A DNA stretch of 64,000 nucleotides from Cryptomeria japonica (Eukaryota; Streptophyta; Pinopsida; Cupressales; Cupressaceae): positions 258,777,386-258,841,385 of the forward strand of contig NC_081406.1 of assembly GCF_030272615.1 (NCBI RefSeq), in the 5' to 3' direction. The position numbers were made by a program, and so were the translations under genes. The notes below the pieces were generated by a model. It was given only the letters and a program-made list of their open reading frames with translations. It searched no databases and was not told the DNA's origin. This document shows, piece by piece, positions 13,379 through 23,415 of this stretch. The first letter of the stretch is position 1, and each line of letters starts with the position of its first letter.

Positions 13379-13772
13379 AGTTCAAGTGCTTATTATGCAG
13401 AGCTAGCATGCTTGAACTTGTAAGTATAAGTGTACATACCGCCCAAACTACAGGTGTTGCAAATTGCAGTAGGATTACCCAAGAGAATTTTGTGGTTATG
13501 GGTATCTTCTTGTCATTTGGTTGGTTGTATTCATAGTACAATCACTTTTGATTCTAAATAATTTTTGGATCAAACGGGAGGTGATGCAATTTGACTAACA
13601 AGTGAGTAGCATTCATTGACACATCCTTCTGAAATTGAGTGCTTTAACAAACAACATCAGATTTGCATACTCAATTGGTGTCAGTTGATGGTTGAGTCCT
13701 CCATCTCAAGTACTGTGACTTGAGAAAATGTAACAACTGGTATCAAAGGAGGAGATGTATCCAATGAAGATA

Positions 13773-13986
13773 AAGGGGGAGAAATAATTCTGTCAGTGAT
13801 TGGTAAATACAAGGAGGAATGATATCCTAACAGTGCCATTTGCCATTGTTGTCAAAGGGGGAGAAAGAATCTATAGTATACCGCATACTACATGTGTGAG
13901 AATTAATTGGATCATATAAAGGGGGAGAGAGGTTATGTAGTACGTCGGATACTACATGAGTTGACATCAACACTAAAGGGGGAGAT
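13773..13986 (+). repeat. Four repeated polypurine tracts before the 3' LTR
   Basis: The string AAAGGGGGAGA occurs four times, at about 13775, 13854, 13919 and 13976, the last directly at the 3' LTR. Between them are related segments with TACTACATG. The last copy is the functional plus-strand primer position by location; the others look like tandem amplification of the same module. Confidence 0.8.
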
Positions 13987-16608
13987 TGTTGGCATTGTGT
14001 TGTCATTGATGTCAACTAGTATGGGATGACTACTAGCAGAAGAGATGTTTGTGCAACACTGTCATGGAGGAGTATAGGATGAGATATCTTTTGATATCAC
14101 CTTGTGTTTCATAACACCAATAAGGTAAGGAAGAGAATGTCATTCAAAGTAATGACCACTAGTGTAACCAGTACCCAAGGTAGTGTCTGACTTGTGTGGA
14201 TGGAATGGTAAGGTTACCGGTATCGATAAAATGTATCATCGGTAAGAAAAGGATGTCAATGGGTAAGTGATGTGTTGACATGAAGAAGACAAATCAACCA
14301 AGCGAGTTTTCGGCAACTGACAATATTATGACTAGTGAACAAGCAGGATGAGCAAGGTGCTTGAGCTGTTGTTTGTGATGAAGAGGCAGAATGTTACCTT
14401 AATCACATCAACATCTGAGGAGAAGAATGAACATGTCATCAACATGCTATGAGGTTGCAGAACAACAGGACTCCCACCAGATGAAGAATGTATTCACCAT
14501 GTGAAGAGATGACTGACAGTGAATGTGCCCACACTGGATCACATGTGCATGTTTGAAGATGTGTTGCACAAACAAGAAAGTCGCATGAGTGCATTACAGG
14601 ATGCAGAACACAAGGTGTCACTCCATCGATAAGTGGATTTTATCTCCTATCGTGCAAAATGTGCATCATAGTTCCATGAGATAAGGTAAATGATGCAAAG
14701 ACAGATGTTTGAAGGCTCACACCACATCTATCGGTGAATCGAAGGAATGCCTCAAGTGCATAAAATCAGGGTTATGCACTAACCAACAAAGAAGGCTTGT
14801 TGGGATGTTGGTGCAGTTGAAGTTTGTTGGGGTTTGTCTCCTTGACAAATTGGTTGAGATATGATCTGGTCTGATGATGAAGAACGCAAAGTGGATCAGC
14901 TGGAAATAGAGAATGAAACCAGCATGCAGATGCCTTAGATAGAATCCACTAAAGGTTGATGACATGATGTCATCAGGATGGCTACCGATAAGGAAGCAAA
15001 CAGGCTAAGATATGTGCTTCTCCCTAATGGGAATGAGCATGCTATGGATTGACATGTCTGGTGACCGATTAAGGTGTACTGTCGGTAGTTCAACAAAGAG
15101 CAGACATGAAGGATAACCGGTAAAGTGTGAGATATTGGTAGGGTTATTGAACTGGCAGGAAAGAAGAACTAGTTGAGTGGTTAGTCGTTGATCCTATTCA
15201 TACCAACACGGATGATCTAGCAGAGGTGGAGGTCCACGTGGATGTCATGAAGAGATGAAGTGGCAAGCTTGCAGAGGTCGGTGAAGTATCATGTAGGGAT
15301 AGTTATCTTTACAGGTGTGCATTTAATATGGATCTCGCGATTTGTGGATCAGACTAGAGGAGTGCTGCTTGAGGAAGAATGAATGAAAGAGAAAAATCAG
15401 AGAGTTGTTGGCACCTGGATCGATGCAAGTAAATCAGATTGTGAGAAGACCTCGAGAAGGAAACAATAGAGATATTAATGGCATTTTGACAAATGTAGGT
15501 CGAGATACAAGGTCGTGTTTTCTATATTTGGAAAACATGTTTTGGAAGGCACGTTAATGGCACTGATGAGAAATATGTCTGGGAAATCAGATCGGATAAG
15601 ATCTTATTAGATTTGGTTTGCATCGAGGTTGATGAGGAAACCCTAACCGCCTGAGATTTGAATTGGCTTTTGGTTGGAAAACTATGTTATAAATAAGGAA
15701 GCCAAAATCATTGATGGTTGTTGCTGGATAGAAGAAGATAGAGTTTCTGTGAAGTGTGTGAGTGTTGTGTGAGAGAGATAGATTAGTCAGAGAGAAAATA
15801 GTGAAGGATAGAAGTGAGTGAGTGAGTGAAGGTTAAACCGGTGATAGGGTTTAACAAAGGGTTAATCGGTATGGTTTGAGCAATCGATATAGCAAATAGA
15901 GTGCATCTGAGGAGATAACTAGTAGGAACTTGTACCGGTAGGAAGACAGTTGAGAGAACTGAAGAGTAGAGCAGTGAGGAGGAGATCCAATAGAGTAGAG
16001 GAAGAGTAGAGGTGAACCGATAGAGTTTACTGGCAGTGCAGCAGTAGATGAGCGAGTCGGTGCAATAGAGACGATGTCTCATCAACAGAGTGAGGTATAT
16101 GCAATGGTTACAAGATTCACTTGTAATAGTATGACTAATTTTGTATGAGAAGATATTATTGTGATCACTGAGTTGTAGCTCGGTGCAGGGGTTGTAGCTC
16201 CTTTGGGTTGGTGCCCATAAACTAGCAGGGGTTGTAGCTCCTTTGGGTTGTTGCCCATAAATTAGTTAGGGGTTGGTGCTCCTTGGGCTGGTGCCCTAAA
16301 TCAGGGGTTGTAGCTCCTTGGGTTGGTGCCCTAAACATTATAACAGTTTTCATTGTGAGGTTGGGTTGGAGTACTAGACTCCAACAGCATTGCTCACTGA
16401 GGTTTTTCCCATCTTGGGTTTTCCTCGTGCATATTGGTGTTATGTGAAGTCCCTTTGTGTGAATTTATTTATGATTAGTCTCCCCACTAAGCGATAATTT
16501 TGCATTCTGTTAGATCCCATAACCGATATACTCACATAAGTTAGTTAAAGGGAAAAAGTTTGAGAACCACTTATTCACCCCCCTCTCAATGGTGCACTGT
16601 GTCTAACA
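13987..16608 (+). repeat. 3' LTR of the large copia-type element
   Basis: 2622 bp, collinear with 6876-9443, ending GTCTAACA. TATA-like TATAAATAA at 15688-15696 and the about 40-bp tandem repeat at 16187-16336 are conserved. Many CCGGT motifs of the 5' LTR are altered here, for example CAACCGGTATGG versus CAACTAGTATGG. That indicates an old insertion with loss of CG dinucleotides. Confidence 0.88.
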
Positions 16609-16911
16609 AACTTCAAACTAGTGTCTTTTAATAGAATATTTTATTCTGGAGCCATAAAATATATAAATATTTGAATGAAAGGTATAAATATCAAATTAAA
16701 AATGATAGGACAATTTGTATTCTATTCAACAAGAATGAAAATAATACAAGCATGAGTGATCACAATGAATGCAATAGGCGTGTATATATAGGATATACCA
16801 CCTAAGAGACTAAAGACGTAATCAATATGAGAAAAAGGTGAAAAATTTCCTAATTAAACTTAACTAACTTTAGAAACCTAATCTAATTAAAAAATTGTTT
16901 AGGAAATATAA

Positions 16912-17988
16912 CTCATTCACCCTAAGACTTATCTCTAACTAGATGGGTAGAAAGGTCACGAATCTACTTTGGAGGCCTTGGTTATTGGTATGAAGTATAA
17001 ATAAAAAGGAAGAAAGGACAAAAAAGTATTTTTTTATCTAAATCGCATTAGATATGCAAACCTCTTGAAAAGTTTAAGAAAAATTATTTTAACTATATTA
17101 ATTTAACTAGAAAAATCATCTTTCAAAAGAGAGATAATATATTTATAAATGATAAATATATACAATTTACATAATTCTATATATTGTTTTTTCTAGTTAT
17201 ACTCGAATCACTTCAACTTAAGAGAGGCTCCAAGTAAGCATGATGATAAAATCAATTGGAAGATACTTGCCTCTACCCAAACACTATGGTGCATAAAGTC
17301 ATATATGAATCTCACCATCATTGAAGCAAGATGAATATCAATAATATACTTTCAATAAGATAGTGTAAGACCAACAAAATGATATCAAAGGTGATAGGGA
17401 TTAGAATAACCAAAAATAAAATGGAGGGGTTTGTCCCATTCTCATCCCACAAACAACATGAGCTCATTCACTCTAAGACTTATCTCTAAATAGATGGGTA
17501 GAAAGGTCACAAATCTACTTTGGAGGCCTTGGTTATTGGTCTGAAGCATAAATAAAAAGGAAGAAAGGACAAAAGAGAATATGAAATTATCTAAATCTCA
17601 TTAGATATGCAAACCTCTTGAAAATTTTAAGGAAAATTGTTGGAACTATAATTCAACTAGCAACATCATCTTTCTAAAGAGAGATATTATATTTATAAAT
17701 AATAATTATATACAAATTATGATGTCATTTATTACTTCTTCTAGTTATACTTGAATCACTTCAACTTAAGAGAGGCTCCAAGTAAGCATGATGATAATAT
17801 CAATTGAAAGATACTTGCCTCCACCCAAACACTATGGTTCATAAAGTCATATGTGAATCTCACCATCATTGAAGCAAAATGGATATCAATAATCTACTTT
17901 CAATCAGATATTGTAAGACCAAAAAAATGATATCAAAGGTGATAGGGATTAGAATCACCAAAAATAAAATGGAGGGGTTTATCCCATT
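16912..17988. repeat. Tandem duplication of a roughly 540-bp segment
   Basis: Two consecutive units (about 16912-17460 and 17461-17988) each run from CTCATTCAC.CTAAGACTTAT through TTGGAGGCCTTGGTTATTGG to a CCCATTCT block. Copy A (about 146-680) has the unit only once, so the doubling happened after, or only in, this copy. Confidence 0.82.
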
Positions 17989-18997
17989 CTTTCTCTTCAA
18001 CACACATAATACTCATTTATTAATAGGGAAATAAAGCAAAAAAATTTACAAGACCAAGCTTAGGTCAACTAAAATTATCTAAATGCAAGGCTCATGTTCT
18101 ACTTAATTTGAAAACAAACAACAATGGAAAGTATTAAGTGATAAATTTTATCATCTTAATGAGCTTCATGGATACAAGAATTTTCTCCTCCTTCAAGCTT
18201 CCATACTTTCATATATTTTCCCATTTCAAACTATAAATTCTCTTCAAAAGAAAATTATATAATAAAGAATAAATTGCAAAAGTCTAAAATGAATGGTTCC
18301 AAGGGTTTTCCATGTGACACATAGACACATGGAACGCCACATGGGTTTTACCAAATTCCTTACATATCATGAATATAAGGCATGAGACTGCACACACAAA
18401 TAAGATGGTGTGTATACCTTCCATGTAAAAATAATTGGTCAAACCACTATTCCACATCTACAAGCTTTATAACCCTTCACACATATTAAGTTTTAACCTC
18501 TTACAAGCTCTATTTATTGTTCTCATTCACGTGATCAGTCCAAAAGAATACAAGTTTTTTTGGCATACCATATAACTATACATCCAACTTTATGTCTACT
18601 TAGGATCATATCATAATAACCTACAACAAAGTTCCAAGACCTCCCAAGTTGTGACAAGTGCATGTCAAGCCAATATTCCAAGCACTCCACTTATAACAAG
18701 GAGTGATAAGAAAACATAATATATTAAACTATTAATATTTAAAAGGTGCATTAATATGCAATCTTCACATAAGCTATGAGTGTGGAAGTACATTATACTT
18801 CAAATTTTTGTCAATTGTGACTTAAGAAAAACTATTAAATTTACATTAAAAATGAACCAAGTTGCATCTTATTGGAAAAATATGAATGCCAAATGGTAAA
18901 GACATCTTGGAGGATAATTACATTCACGTGAGGTTTCATTGAATAAATAGACAACAATGTAGGAACAAGTGTGATTATATTTTAGATGTGGTGAATA

Positions 18998-20013
18998 GGG
19001 TAAAAGCACAAACCTGTGTCACACTTTTATAAAGGAACCAACCAACACAACTAAAAATGCTTAACTTCAACCACATAAAACTGACATTTCTAAATTAAAT
19101 TTTGAAATGATGTAAATTGATCAAATGTAGAAATATTAATAAAATTTAGGCCTGTTATTTTTTTTTTTAAATTGGAAAAAAGTGATATTTTTTTTATAAA
19201 TTCAAAGACAAATTTTTCATTGCTGAAAAATGCTGAAAATTAGGGGTTCTAGTTGGCATCACCAAATAAAATGAAAACGGACTTTATTTTTTCTTTTTTT
19301 TTTTTCCCAAATAGAGAACATATATATGTAGTGTTAAAAATAAATAAATTAATTTTGATGTATATTTTTCTTGTTATAATATTTTGAAGTCCAGCATAGC
19401 TAAATTTGACAATTTTCATTTGGCTTCACCTTTTGACTACTAAATTTATCATTAACAAAAAAAAAAAACCCATTTCAAGAATATTCTCTCATCTAGTGAA
19501 AAATATATTTTTTTTATTTTCTTAATATCAGTTTATATATATATTTTGTTTTAATCAACCTCTTTTTTAACTTTTAAAATTTACTAGCAATGTTCAATTA
19601 ATAAAAAAAATATTAAAATTAATCAAAATACTAAAAAAAATTATATGTCTAGATTCTTGACTTCGGGCTCTACAAAAGGGTATTTTTTTATTTTTGTAAA
19701 AAAATATTCTACTTGAATAAAAATTGAGCAGAAGTGAAATGTTTCAAAACTACAAAGTTTTTCACCTTTTTGTGCCATATCACATGACACATAGGCTAGT
19801 CTGGTCGGACTAGGTTCGGTTGGACTGAGGCCGACCGAACTCAGTCTGGCCAGACTATCCTTAGTTCTAACAATACAAAAAAAAAATTGATTTTTTTAAT
19901 GAAAGCATTTGAACTAAGGGAGTTCAGTCGAACTCAATCACGTGGCCTAGGGGTAGTCCAGCCGGACTACCCTCAGTTGACCCAAAGTGTGACACAACTC
20001 CATACTTTTGCCC
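18998..20013. mobile_element. 1016-bp TIR transposable element, non-autonomous
   Basis: The termini are GGGTAAAAGCACAAACCTGT.. and, inverted, GGGCAAAAGTATGGAGTTGT.., both continuing GTCACACT, giving imperfect terminal inverted repeats of about 28 bp. AATA flanks both sides (18994-18997 and 20014-20017). The paralogous spacer at about 1750-1775 is an empty site with one such tetramer equivalent, so insertion is directly demonstrated. There is no ORF. GGG ends with a short A/T target duplication resemble PIF/Harbinger-type MITEs, but the superfamily is uncertain. The right half holds a cluster of short palindromes (19798-19972). Confidence 0.82.
19798..19972. repeat. Cluster of short palindromes inside the TIR element
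   Basis: Four perfect short dyads are visible: GTTCGGT/ACCGAAC (19814-19840), GTCTGGCCAGAC (19844-19855), GAGTTC/GAACTC (19920-19935) and GGGTAGTCC/GGACTACCC with a 4-base loop (19951-19972). They share the theme AGTC-CGG-GACT. They could be subterminal protein-binding sites or foldback structures. Confidence 0.78.
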
Positions 20014-20936
20014 AATAAATTAACTAAGTTCACCTATTTTGTGCTTAGAAATTCTTTAAGATCAATTTTGAGCTTTTCTCATATGTTTGTGAAAGAAATT
20101 TATTAAATTGTATTGAATGAAAGCGGTAATACTTTTAGATAAAATATTTGCATCAAGATCGGACGCAACCTTGACAACAATTTTTGATTGATGGTTAAAT
20201 AGTAAATCATACCATCTAGAGACTAATGGATAGTTTGAAATGACAAATTTAATATTGTAAGGTATGTTGTTTATGTTTGTTGTGGATCAAAAGCATAAGT
20301 AGAAACATTGCATCTATTGGATGGAATTATTTGATAATTATATTGACCATAATTCTTTGAGAATAGCTCCATGTTAATCCATATATAATTACAAGTGTAG
20401 AACTTGATTTGATTAGGTTGGTCTTGAAATTTGTGTGCATTATCTTTGATAGGAATATGTAATCACTAAAATAAAATAAAAATTGTTGTTTGTTTAAAAG
20501 TTAAAATTAATATCGTTTTCAAACTAATTTTTGTATGTGTGAAAAGAAGAAAGATAAAATTATTATATAAAGACAATTAATTTTTTAAAAGTAAGAAAAT
20601 AGAAAAGTATTGCATTGATAGATACAAGCTATAACAAACACTATAACTTGCAAACTGGAAGCCAATCCCACTCTAACTGATGTTAAAGTTTTAAACTTAT
20701 AATTAATATTGTATCTTTCAATTTACCAATACATTTATACCCAATAGTTCAGAAAAATTAATAATTATTTAAAACTAATACAATAGAGATATTGAAATAA
20801 GTTCCATTACTCATTTCTGCTAATCAATCTAGATAGATGCCATTAACGTGACTAATTTCTAGTTTTAGGTACAATTACTATGACAACCCATTACCCAATA
20901 TAGAGAGAGAAAAACTTTGTAGAAAATAACTAAACG

Positions 20937-21086
20937 TTAAATCAGATCGCTATCTCCCTCGCCTTCATGATGATCTCGAAGACTATCGAGAGACGTCTGA
21001 AATTGTGGTGCGTTGGTGTCCATTGTCCCTTGGAGTATTTGCAAGACTTGAGCCATGCTTGGCCTAACATTCTCGTCTCTTTGAAT
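20937..21086 (-). pseudogene. Severed C-terminal tail of the receptor kinase
   Basis: In the same frame as the kinase ORF and directly after its TGA stop, 49 codons continue to a TAA at 20937-20939. They start IQRDENVRPSMAQVLQIL, the normal kinase subdomain XI with its conserved Arg-Pro, followed by a short cytoplasmic tail. Only one nonsense codon (21087-21089) separates it from the main ORF. Read-through is not indicated by any signal I can see. Confidence 0.88.
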
Positions 21087-23396
21087 TCACAATATGCTAG
21101 CTGTAACAGCCCTTCTCACCTCTTCACCATCTGCCTCTCCCGATATCCTCTCATCGACAATAGCCATCACGTTTCCGCTATGGATTTGATCGGCGGCCCA
21201 GGGAGGGAAGTAGTAGCAGTTGGAGTCTTGCGCATTCAGGTCGACATTCCTTCGCCCTGATATTATCTCCAGCAGTGTCATGCCAAAACTATATACGTCC
21301 GCCTTGGGAGTGATGGGAAGACCGGAGATCCACTCTGGAGCCAAATAACCTCTCGTGCCTCTCGTGGTGGTCAGTACGCGGCTGAAATCTCTACCCACCA
21401 GCTTTGCCAACCCAAAATCAGCTACTTTGGGACAAAACTGGGCATCAAGGAGAATGTTTTCTGGCTTAATATCACAGTGAATGATACGATCTGCGCATTC
21501 CTCGTGGAGATAAGCTAATCCTCGTGCAGTGCCCAACGCTATCTGATATCTGGTTTTCCAGTTCAATAACTTCCCTTGCACTTCTCCGTCTTTACTGCGG
21601 AACAGGAAGGAGGCAAGAGAGCCGTTGGGCATGTACTCATAAACGAGTAGCCTTCGAGATCCCTCTGCACAAAATCCCCATAGCCTAACCAGATTCACGT
21701 GCTGTATTTTACCAATGGTGCTTATTTCTGCACGGAATTGCTTTTCTGCTTGCGCTAAACCCCCTAATTTTTTGACAGCGACCAGAGTGTTGTCTGGTAG
21801 AGTTCCTTTGAACACAGAGCCGAATGATCCACTTCCCAGCTTATGCCTGAAATTCTTAGTTGCAACCTGCAACTTTCGGAAAGTGAATGTTCTGAGCGAC
21901 GTGGGGACGTCATCCTCGATCTCGGTGGTCTCCTTAACCATTCTTCCACGTTTCCACATAATAAACACGGCCAGAAAAAGAACAAGACCCGCGGCGACCC
22001 CAGGAAGCAAAATTCTAATAAGGCCATGAGAGGATCTATTTCTTTGCTTGGATGCCGAATCTCGTAACTCAGAAGCAGCCAAGCGGAGATAGAACGACTG
22101 ACCACCGGATGAATTGCGCACATTCATCAAATCGCCAAACCACAATTGACACAGAGGAGGAGAGGAGGTACTGAGCCAAAAGGCCATGCAAGAGCAGTTG
22201 TTGAGGCATGCAAGTTGGCATCCATGCAATGTTTGCTCCTTGCTATATGGAACTGCTTCATCGTTGGCTAAATGCATGTCCTTTACTTGCAAAAAACCGT
22301 CGGTAGAATTTGTGACAGAGCATTGCAATGGACTTCGGCGAACGCAACCACTTGACCACCACTCCTCAGAATCCCAAGCACGGCTGTTTTTGGGCCTGAA
22401 CCCCTGCAAACATGTGCACGTATCACTGGTATTGGCAGAGGCACTCATCGTTGCATAGCCATTGCAAGCTGCATTAGCCCCACACACACCGTAAACATTG
22501 CATTGATCCCTTGGTGTGAATCGATTTATTATCCACTCACTATTTGGAATCATTAAGTACGCCCGCAATTCACCATTCTTTTCCAAAATTGCGCGTTCCA
22601 TTATCATACTAGTGGCTGTGTATGTGCAGTACATTCTTGATGGTGAAAGCGTTACAAACTCCACCTTAACACCAGACTCCGCCCTGGCAAATCCTGGCAT
22701 ATTTGCGAAATACTGTCCATTCCACTCTCCGGTAGACCAGTACGGAACAGTGTTGTGAGAGAGCAGCAAGTATTGGGTTTTTCCTGGTGAAGGATCCATT
22801 TGGAAAGAGAAAGGTCCAGGTGCCGGATCTCTAGAACTCTTCCAAGAAGAGAGTTTCATTCCTTTCCACATCTTCATCCCTGGCAGCCATGTATCTTCCG
22901 GATGTTGGAAACTTTCCCAAACAATTTCAGAAGAATTGCCCGCCCGTGCTCCCAACATAACCAAATTACCCGATTCCAACAGCGATGCCTGGGACGCCTT
23001 CAAGCTGTTGTTGGATGACCAAATTGATCGTCCTCGTAAATCAAACAGTTGGAGATAACCATCTCTCGATAAATTTAAAACGCCGGGCATGTTTCTCACA
23101 GGATTTTCCCTGTTAGCCACCCAAACAATAGTCTTATCGGATACTTTGGCATACCAGATGCCAACATACCAATTATTGGTACCGTTGGCATTGAAAAATC
23201 CTAATGCAAACGTGCCATTCTTTGAGACCAGAGTCCGATTTCCAGCGAGGGCAGTCCCCACTGCAAGGGTGTCTCCCTTGTCAACTGTTATCGATTGGCA
23301 TTTATGCAGTAGAATAATCATTGCAAAGGGCAAGAGAGTATATTTCAACCAAAATTTGGCTACAATCCTATTGCTCACCATTTTCAAATCCCTCAC
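21087..23396 (-). CDS. G-type lectin S-receptor-like Ser/Thr kinase, truncated by a stop
   Basis: 769 residues in one exon. Order: signal peptide (about 1-35), bulb-type lectin domain (36-155; GTFALGFF, WVANRENPV), S-locus glycoprotein/EGF-like part (about 200-335; CNVYGVCG, CTCLQGF), PAN/apple domain with paired cysteines (about 355-440), transmembrane helix (459-480), kinase (519-769). Kinase motifs: GSGSFGSVF loop 521-529, Lys542, HCDIKPEN 640-647 (Asp642; Cys before Asp makes it a non-RD kinase), DFG 660-662, APE 686-688. This matches the At2g19130-like subfamily of plasma-membrane receptors linked to immunity or stress. TGA at 21087 removes subdomain XI and the tail, which normally stabilise the C-lobe, so activity is doubtful. 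ATG at 23396 or codon 6 could start. The stop could be an allele or a sequencing error. Confidence 0.92.
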   Translation of the reverse strand: MRDLKMVSNRIVAKFWLKYTLLPFAMIILLHKCQSITVDKGDTLAVGTALAGNRTLVSKNGTFALGFFNANGTNNWYVGIWYAKVSDKTIVWVANRENPVRNMPGVLNLSRDGYLQLFDLRGRSIWSSNNSLKASQASLLESGNLVMLGARAGNSSEIVWESFQHPEDTWLPGMKMWKGMKLSSWKSSRDPAPGPFSFQMDPSPGKTQYLLLSHNTVPYWSTGEWNGQYFANMPGFARAESGVKVEFVTLSPSRMYCTYTATSMIMERAILEKNGELRAYLMIPNSEWIINRFTPRDQCNVYGVCGANAACNGYATMSASANTSDTCTCLQGFRPKNSRAWDSEEWWSSGCVRRSPLQCSVTNSTDGFLQVKDMHLANDEAVPYSKEQTLHGCQLACLNNCSCMAFWLSTSSPPLCQLWFGDLMNVRNSSGGQSFYLRLAASELRDSASKQRNRSSHGLIRILLPGVAAGLVLFLAVFIMWKRGRMVKETTEIEDDVPTSLRTFTFRKLQVATKNFRHKLGSGSFGSVFKGTLPDNTLVAVKKLGGLAQAEKQFRAEISTIGKIQHVNLVRLWGFCAEGSRRLLVYEYMPNGSLASFLFRSKDGEVQGKLLNWKTRYQIALGTARGLAYLHEECADRIIHCDIKPENILLDAQFCPKVADFGLAKLVGRDFSRVLTTTRGTRGYLAPEWISGLPITPKADVYSFGMTLLEIISGRRNVDLNAQDSNCYYFPPWAADQIHSGNVMAIVDERISGEADGEEVRRAVTASIL

Positions 23397-23415
23397 AACC
23401 CCCAGCTATTCAACT

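Larger units (their letters stand above)
6876..16608 (+). mobile_element. Large non-autonomous copia-type LTR retrotransposon (gag only)
   Basis: Two direct LTRs (6876-9443 and 13987-16608) begin TGTTGG and end GTCTAACA. The 5' LTR is followed after two bases by TGGTATCAGAGCC, complementary to the initiator tRNA-Met 3' end. The 3' LTR is preceded by AAAGGGGGAGAT. Internally there is a long gag-like frame (9517-11508) with two CCHC knuckles, resembling the SIRE/Maximus branch of Ty1/copia. No protease, integrase, reverse transcriptase or RNase H was found. A second family of LTR sits inside at 12290-13378. It would depend on an autonomous partner for enzymes. The five bases outside the ends (ATAAT and AACTT) do not match, so no target duplication is seen. 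Confidence 0.88.
16609..20936. repeat. AT-rich spacer, copy B of the segmental duplication
   Basis: From 16768 it is collinear with 1-2680. No gene is visible. It differs from copy A by a tandem duplication (16912-17988) and by the inserted inverted-repeat element (18998-20013). Bases 16609-16767 have no counterpart in the window because copy A would extend left of base 1. Confidence 0.82.

Noticed and set aside
13827-14015. Minus-strand frame over the polypurine repeats
   Set aside because: It is the complement of the repeated AAAGGGGGAGA module, not a gene.
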